DNA of 64,000 nt from NCBI GenBank assembly GCA_029215795.1, contig JARDYH010000002.1, forward strand, positions 360,432,973-360,496,972, read 5' to 3'. Below, piece by piece: positions 61,084 through 64,000 of the stretch. Under the pieces are notes generated by a model. That model was not told the DNA's origin. It worked only from the letters and a program-made list of their open reading frames with translations, and made no database searches. Made by a program: the position numbers and the translations under genes. The first letter of the stretch is position 1; each line of letters begins with the position of its first letter. Source of the DNA: Anniella stebbinsi. Lineage: Eukaryota > Chordata > Lepidosauria > Squamata > Anniellidae.

Positions 61084-61743
61084 CTAGCCACGACCGACCC
61101 CTTCCAGCGAAGCCGAGCGCGGCCCGCCGAGTCCGGGGCCTCAGCCCGCAGCGACGCCGGCGGACGGCCTCGGGCTTCGGGCTGCGCTCTCCGGCGGCCT
61201 CTCAAGCCAGGGGGCGGCTTCGGCGGGCCCGGCAGGCCTCGCGCTCCCGCGGCTCCCTGCGACCGGGTCCCAGCGCCGCCTCAAGAGCGCAAACTCCGGC
61301 CACGGCGGCGGCGGCGGCTCCTCCCCTCTCAGCGGCCGCGCGGGTCCCCTCAGCCTTCGCTCGGCGGCGGCGGCGGCGTTGGGCCTCGGGAGCCTTCGCC
61401 TCAGCTCCGAAGGGCCCAAGCCCGTCCACCACCTTCCCTGCCTGCCTGCCTGCCTGCCTCCTTCCTTCCCTCCCTCGCCCCACCCCTGTCACGAGAGCCG
61501 GCTTGGTTAGGCGGCTTCTTTTCGGAGCTATCCGTGATGGAGGCAAAGGAAGAGGAGAGAACTATCCCCTCACGGCTCTTAGCCAGGCCAGCAGAAGAAG
61601 GGGACCGCATAAGTACCAGCTACCAAGGGAGGGGGAGCAGCAGCAGAGGCCTCGGGTGGACCTGGGCCTGAAACAACAGGCCTCTCCTCAGGTTCTCCTT
61701 CTTTCCTTCCCTCCCTCCCCCAAATCTCCCCACTTTCCCTTCA

Positions 61744-61755
61744 CCCCCCCCCCCC
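61744..61755. repeat. 12-base C homopolymer upstream of DVL3
   Basis: The only C run of at least 12 bases on the plus strand in the window. It lies outside the transcription unit. Confidence 0.9.
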
Positions 61756-61794
61756 ATTTGTCCCTTGATTGCAATCACAGCATTTCTTTCCTCC

Positions 61795-61945
61795 CAGGAG
61801 CGCAAGGCGGCTTGCGTTGATGCCCCACCCACTTTATCCTCACAACAGCCCTGCGAGGGAGGCTAGGCTGAGAGATCGGAACAGGCCCGAAGCCGCCCAG
61901 GAAGCAGGAAGCTTCGGGGCTGAGCCAGGATTTGAACCTAGCTCA
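61795..61945 (-). mobile_element. Sauria-SINE-like fragment
   Basis: CCAGGAGCGCAAGGCGGCTT, TTTATCCTCACAACAGCCCT, GAGGCTAGGCTGAGAG and the reversed B-box text CCAGGATTTGAACCTAG. Confidence 0.6.
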
Positions 61946-61984
61946 AGGAGTGGGAAGGAGGTAAATCTCTGGGTGAAATGCGCT

Positions 61985-62312
61985 GGGTAAGAAGAGTCGT
62001 GCCGGATCAGGCCAAGAGTTCAAGTAGCATTCTGTGCACACGGTGGCAGACCAGCTGCCCACGGGAAACCCACAAACAGGACAGGAGTGCAGCCACATCT
62101 TTCCACCCTTGTTCCTCAGCCGCTGGTGTATGCAGGCTTACTGCCTCTGATCCTGGAGATAGCTTATAACCATGAGGACTAGTAGCCACTGATAGCCTTC
62201 TCCTCCAAGAATTATCCACCCCCCTTTTAAAGCCATCCAAATTGGTGGTCTTGTAGTAGCTTATTCCATGGTTTCAATGGCACTGGTGTGAAGTAACCTC
62301 TAGACTAGTTCC
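61985..62312 (-). mobile_element. CR1-type (L3-like) LINE 3' end
   Basis: Reversed text: GCCGGATCAGGCCAAGAGTT, CCCTTGTTCCTCAGCCGCTG, TCCACCCCCCTTTTAAAGCC, then TAGCTTATTCCATGGTTTC. The minus frame reads MDGFKRGVDNSWRRRLSVAT. Confidence 0.7.
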
Positions 62313-62329
62313 TTCCCTCACAGCATTCA

Positions 62330-62333
<4 letters not shown>

Positions 62334-62369
<36 letters not shown>
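62334..62369. repeat. (TA)n microsatellite
   Basis: About 17 TA units next to the CR1-type fragment. Confidence 0.92.
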
Positions 62370-62373
<4 letters not shown>

Positions 62374-62714
62374 TATCCTGCCTTTTCCAATATCCTCCCA
62401 ATTTCCTTATTACATCTCACTAAATGTTGCTAGAGATCTACCAAAATTATCTTGGTCCTCTTTAGGAGGTTTACTTCAAGCCCTACAGCTCTGACAAGAA
62501 CCCAATTTCCCCTTTTTCAGCTGCCATCCACTACCCCTTTTCATATCCTCTTCTTATTCCATAAGGACATTTATTTACAAAATTAGTCACCTTTTTATAC
62601 AAATTGGGCTCAAGGACTTTCCTTGATAAGCCCATCACATCCCCCCAAAACAGTCAGGTTAACAGAAGTTCTTCCCTTTATGTTAACACTCCTGCCATCC
62701 TCATTGGCTTGAGG

Positions 62715-63108
62715 AATATAAAACATCCAAGCTCCTCCTCTGGGTGCCTACTCCAAGGGAGGCTCAGAGAACGGCAACAAGGGAGAGGGCCTTTTCTGTG
62801 GTGGCCCCCCAATTATGGAATGAGATTCCCCCTGATGAGGCCCACCTGGCACCCACATTGTTATCTTTTTAGCGCCAGGTCAAGACTTTTCTTTTCTCCT
62901 AGGCGTTTAACAGCTTGTGTTGAGTTTTTAACAGATTTTGGCCTGGCTGAGAGTTTAAAATTGTTTTAAATGTTAGCTGCTTTTTATGTTTTTATGGTTT
63001 TAAATTTTGTATATTGAATTTTAATGTTCGGTCTTCTAAACTTTGTAAACCAGCCAGAGACCTTTGACTACAGGCAGCATATAAATGTAATAAATAAATA
63101 AATAAAAA
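62715..63108 (+). mobile_element. L2-type LINE 3' end upstream of DVL3
   Basis: AGAACGGCAACAAGGGAGAG and CCTTTTCTGTGGTGGCCCCC carry the LINE C-terminal block, followed by CCAGCCAGAGACCTTTGACT and AATAAATAAATAAATAAA. No coding frame survives. Confidence 0.75.
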
Positions 63109-64000
63109 TTCTGTACTGTGAGCTGTGATACCTCATTCACACATGCAAGTAAAAAAAAAAAAGTTGACTGAAAATAATGCAGTTGCATCTCAAAAGGGAC
63201 AATCTCCTAGTCATGGAAATGGATAAGTACAGGGTAGCATAAAGCCCATTTTAGGTTGCAAGAGCATAAATAGTTCCATTCTTTATTCCAGCTGCTCATA
63301 CAGTTTTGTGTCAAATAACAAGCTGGGCCGGAGGAACCAACTCTTTTCTGAGTGTTGGCAGTGGAGAGAACAGCCTCCACAGTAATAAGGACACTGAACC
63401 AGGGACCAGCCTTGAGTCATTTTCTCTCCTACCATCATTTCCACATGAACAAGGCAGGGCTGCAAGCAGTTATTCTGTGTCTGGCTTCTTCCTGCTGTAT
63501 GGCAAAACAAGCCCTCCATGGCAGTGAGGTTTGCCCACCTTCACGCAAACCCACATTGGAGAGATCAGGCCATGGAGCCACTGTTGCACTTTTAAAGGAA
63601 ACGAGGCCTGTAAGTGGTTCGTAATTACACCGTTCCGTATTTGCATACAAAAGCAAAATGTACTAAATCCATTCTCAATGGAGACCCAGCCACAAGATCG
63701 AGTGAGTACATGCATTCATATGAGTGTGCGCGACATGCGCATACAGAGATCCCTCTCCTCTTTTCACACCTACCTGGTGATGGTGTCTAGCAGATCCTAT
63801 CCATGCAGAAGAGGAGAAAATTCTTGGGAGACATGGGGAGAGGGTATAGCACCAGAAACGCTTCCTTAGGCCTACACCAAACCCAATTTAAAAGTACATA
63901 TACGTACAAATTCTTGTCTCTAGCGCAGTAGCAAGATGATTCACTTTGGCTTGTTCTGTTGTTTTCAAAGGAAGATGCTTAGCGTGTGTTATGGGGTCTA
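63109..64000. other. Upstream stretch without a recognised feature
   Basis: No gene, repeat family or splice-consistent exon seen. The gene next to DVL3 on this side in mammals (EIF2B5, from memory) is not recognisable here. Confidence 0.5.

Larger units (their letters stand above)
60440..61480 (-). promoter_or_regulatory. DVL3: CpG island around DVL3 exon 1, presumed promoter
   Basis: A dense CpG-rich block surrounds coding exon 1 and differs sharply from the AT-rich introns and flanks. It holds a GC-box-like GGGGGCGG at 61210-61217 and, at about 61055-61083, a (GCC)n tract that reads (GGC)n in the transcript sense just before the ATG. No TATA box is evident. Several long open frames here (up to 263 codons) are by-products of GC richness. 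Island limits are by eye. Confidence 0.75.

Noticed and set aside
60527..61087. 186-codon open frame on the plus strand
   Set aside because: It is the reverse complement of DVL3 exon 1 in another frame plus GC-rich flank.
61029..61820. 263-codon open frame upstream of DVL3 on the plus strand
   Set aside because: It runs antisense through exon 1 and the CpG island, is Ala/Arg/Pro rich with low complexity, and has no family motif. GC-rich DNA produces such frames by chance.
61055..64000. Neighbouring gene such as EIF2B5, next to DVL3 in mammals
   Set aside because: No exon of it was recognised. The stretch holds SINE, CR1 and L2 pieces and unassigned DNA.

Overview
This window looks like vertebrate nuclear DNA, most likely from a squamate reptile (lizard type). 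The only host gene I can support is DVL3 (Dishevelled-3), the cytoplasmic Wnt signal transducer, on the minus strand. The squamate call rests on the repeat mix judged by eye: L2-type and CR1-type LINE tails, L1 tails, tRNA-derived SINEs of the Sauria-SINE type, and many short inverted-repeat DNA transposons. No similarity search could be run, so repeat family names are provisional.

DVL3 fills almost the whole window. I placed 14 coding exons, from the start codon at 61054 down to an exon whose donor is at 2688. Every junction has AG/GT ends and every phase matches, so the 14 exons join into one open frame of 1,714 nt (571 codons plus one base). They encode the DIX domain (exons 1-3), a serine-rich linker and basic stretch (exons 4-6), the PDZ domain (exons 7-10), a linker (exon 11), the DEP domain (exons 12-13) and the start of the proline-rich tail (exon 14). 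The last exon, with the C-terminus and stop, was not found and should lie beyond the left edge. Exon 1 sits in a CpG island at about 60.4-61.5 kb, which should hold the promoter. Intron 1 is about 33 kb and intron 2 about 9.4 kb; the other internal introns are 0.24-2.5 kb.

Layout: 1-2687 is intron 14, with a SINE and a long L2 reverse-transcriptase remnant. 2688-18356 holds exons 14 to 3 with scattered SINE, CR1, L2 and MITE copies. 18357-27792 is intron 2, with an old L2, a CR1, an L2 interrupted by a mariner-like MITE, and an L1 with intact target-site duplications. Exon 2 is at 27793-27862. 27863-60887 is intron 1, a mosaic of nested retroelements, inverted-repeat elements, a 509-bp palindrome, a second L1 with target-site duplications, and a GC-rich hAT-like element inserted in another MITE. 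60888-61054 is coding exon 1. 61055-64000 is upstream DNA with SINE, CR1 and L2 remnants; no neighbouring gene was recognised.

No novel multi-gene system is visible. The most notable signals are a complete strand bias of long G/C homopolymers inside DVL3 (13 of 13 put G on the plus strand), a foldback family with at least two copies, the GC-rich hAT-like element with internal hairpins and an ETS/CRE-like loop, and a family of inverted-repeat elements sharing a TTC(A/G)GACAACAC-type end.
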